Shown piece by piece: positions 5,837 to 6,003 of a stretch of DNA of 6,003 bases; position 1 is the stretch's first letter; each line of letters begins with the position of its first letter. Source of the DNA: Verrucomicrobiota bacterium (GTDB lineage: Bacteria > Verrucomicrobiota > Verrucomicrobiae > Chthoniobacterales > UBA10450); assembly GCA_005887855.1 (NCBI GenBank), contig VBQB01000019.1, positions 1 to 6,003 of the forward strand, written 5' to 3'. The notes under the pieces are model-generated. The model saw only the letters and a list, made by a program, of their open reading frames with translations. It ran no database searches and was not told the DNA's origin. The position numbers and the translations under genes were made by a program.

Positions 5837-6003
5837 ATGCCGGACTTCACTGAGCTAAAGCAGAAACACCGGACGGTTTGGGCATCTGGAGATTACGATC
5901 AGATTGCCCGTGGCATCCAGGCGGTCGCCGACCACGTGGTACGCAGCGGGTGTATCCGCACTGGCGAGCGAGTGCTCGACATTGCCTGCGGCACCGGTAA
6001 CAC
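5837..6003 (+). CDS. Class I SAM-dependent methyltransferase, N-terminal part only
   Basis: The frame from ATG 5837 is open to the window end (55 full codons). Residues 14-25 (VWASGDYDQIAR) are typical of the N-terminal helix of small-molecule class I methyltransferases. Residues 46-55 (VLDIACGTGN) are motif I, the glycine-rich loop that binds S-adenosylmethionine, with the conserved aspartate before the loop. The substrate cannot be judged from this fragment, although the layout fits the Methyltransf_11/25-like group. No good ribosome binding site is seen upstream. The gene is probably independent of the secreted-protein genes, since 114 bases separate them. Confidence 0.88.
   Translation, partial: MPDFTELKQKHRTVWASGDYDQIARGIQAVADHVVRSGCIRTGERVLDIACGTGN

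Noticed and set aside
1..6003. A defence, toxin-antitoxin, CRISPR or transposon system
   Set aside because: No repeats array, nuclease, transposase, toxin-like pair or terminal inverted repeats were found on either strand.

Overview
The window comes from a bacterial genome, most likely a soil Acidobacteriota or a related lineage such as Verrucomicrobiota. This placement is an inference. It rests on the ECF-type sigma factor next to a membrane-anchored Ser/Thr kinase, and on two large secreted proteins of families that I recall mainly from such genomes. No rRNA, tRNA, CRISPR array, transposase or phage gene is visible.

Left part (1-1892, minus strand). A Pkn-type receptor Ser/Thr kinase runs off the left edge. 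Directly upstream are the remains of an ECF sigma factor of the kind that normally sits next to such kinases. The sigma gene has lost about 35 codons, nearly all of region 4. The loss shifted the frame, so the sigma region 2 half now reads without a stop into the kinase. The displaced sigma C-terminus is still readable in the +1 frame and ends in a TAA that overlaps the kinase ATG (TAATG). The ancestral pair was therefore two translationally coupled genes.

Middle part (2115-3210, plus strand). After a 222-base divergent intergenic region comes an apparently intact RpoE-like ECF sigma factor. One base after its stop, an anti-sigma gene begins with a good ribosome binding site. Its recognisable similarity ends after 24 codons, exactly where a strong intrinsic terminator hairpin begins. 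The same frame then stays open through unrecognised sequence into a truncated twin-arginine signal peptide resembling the start of a Tat-exported metallophosphoesterase. This sigma / anti-sigma / Tat-enzyme operon thus looks eroded, and its sigma factor may lack a working anti-sigma partner.

Right part (3215-6003, plus strand). Two secreted proteins of uncharacterised families follow, 48 bases apart and possibly co-transcribed. The second has a strong Shine-Dalgarno sequence inside a perfect palindrome. After a 114-base gap, the first 55 codons of a SAM-dependent methyltransferase run off the right edge.

Overall this is an accessory signalling and secreted-protein region with three damaged or chimeric regulatory genes. 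I see no defence system or mobile element. The most notable signal is the sigma-kinase fusion created by the internal deletion.
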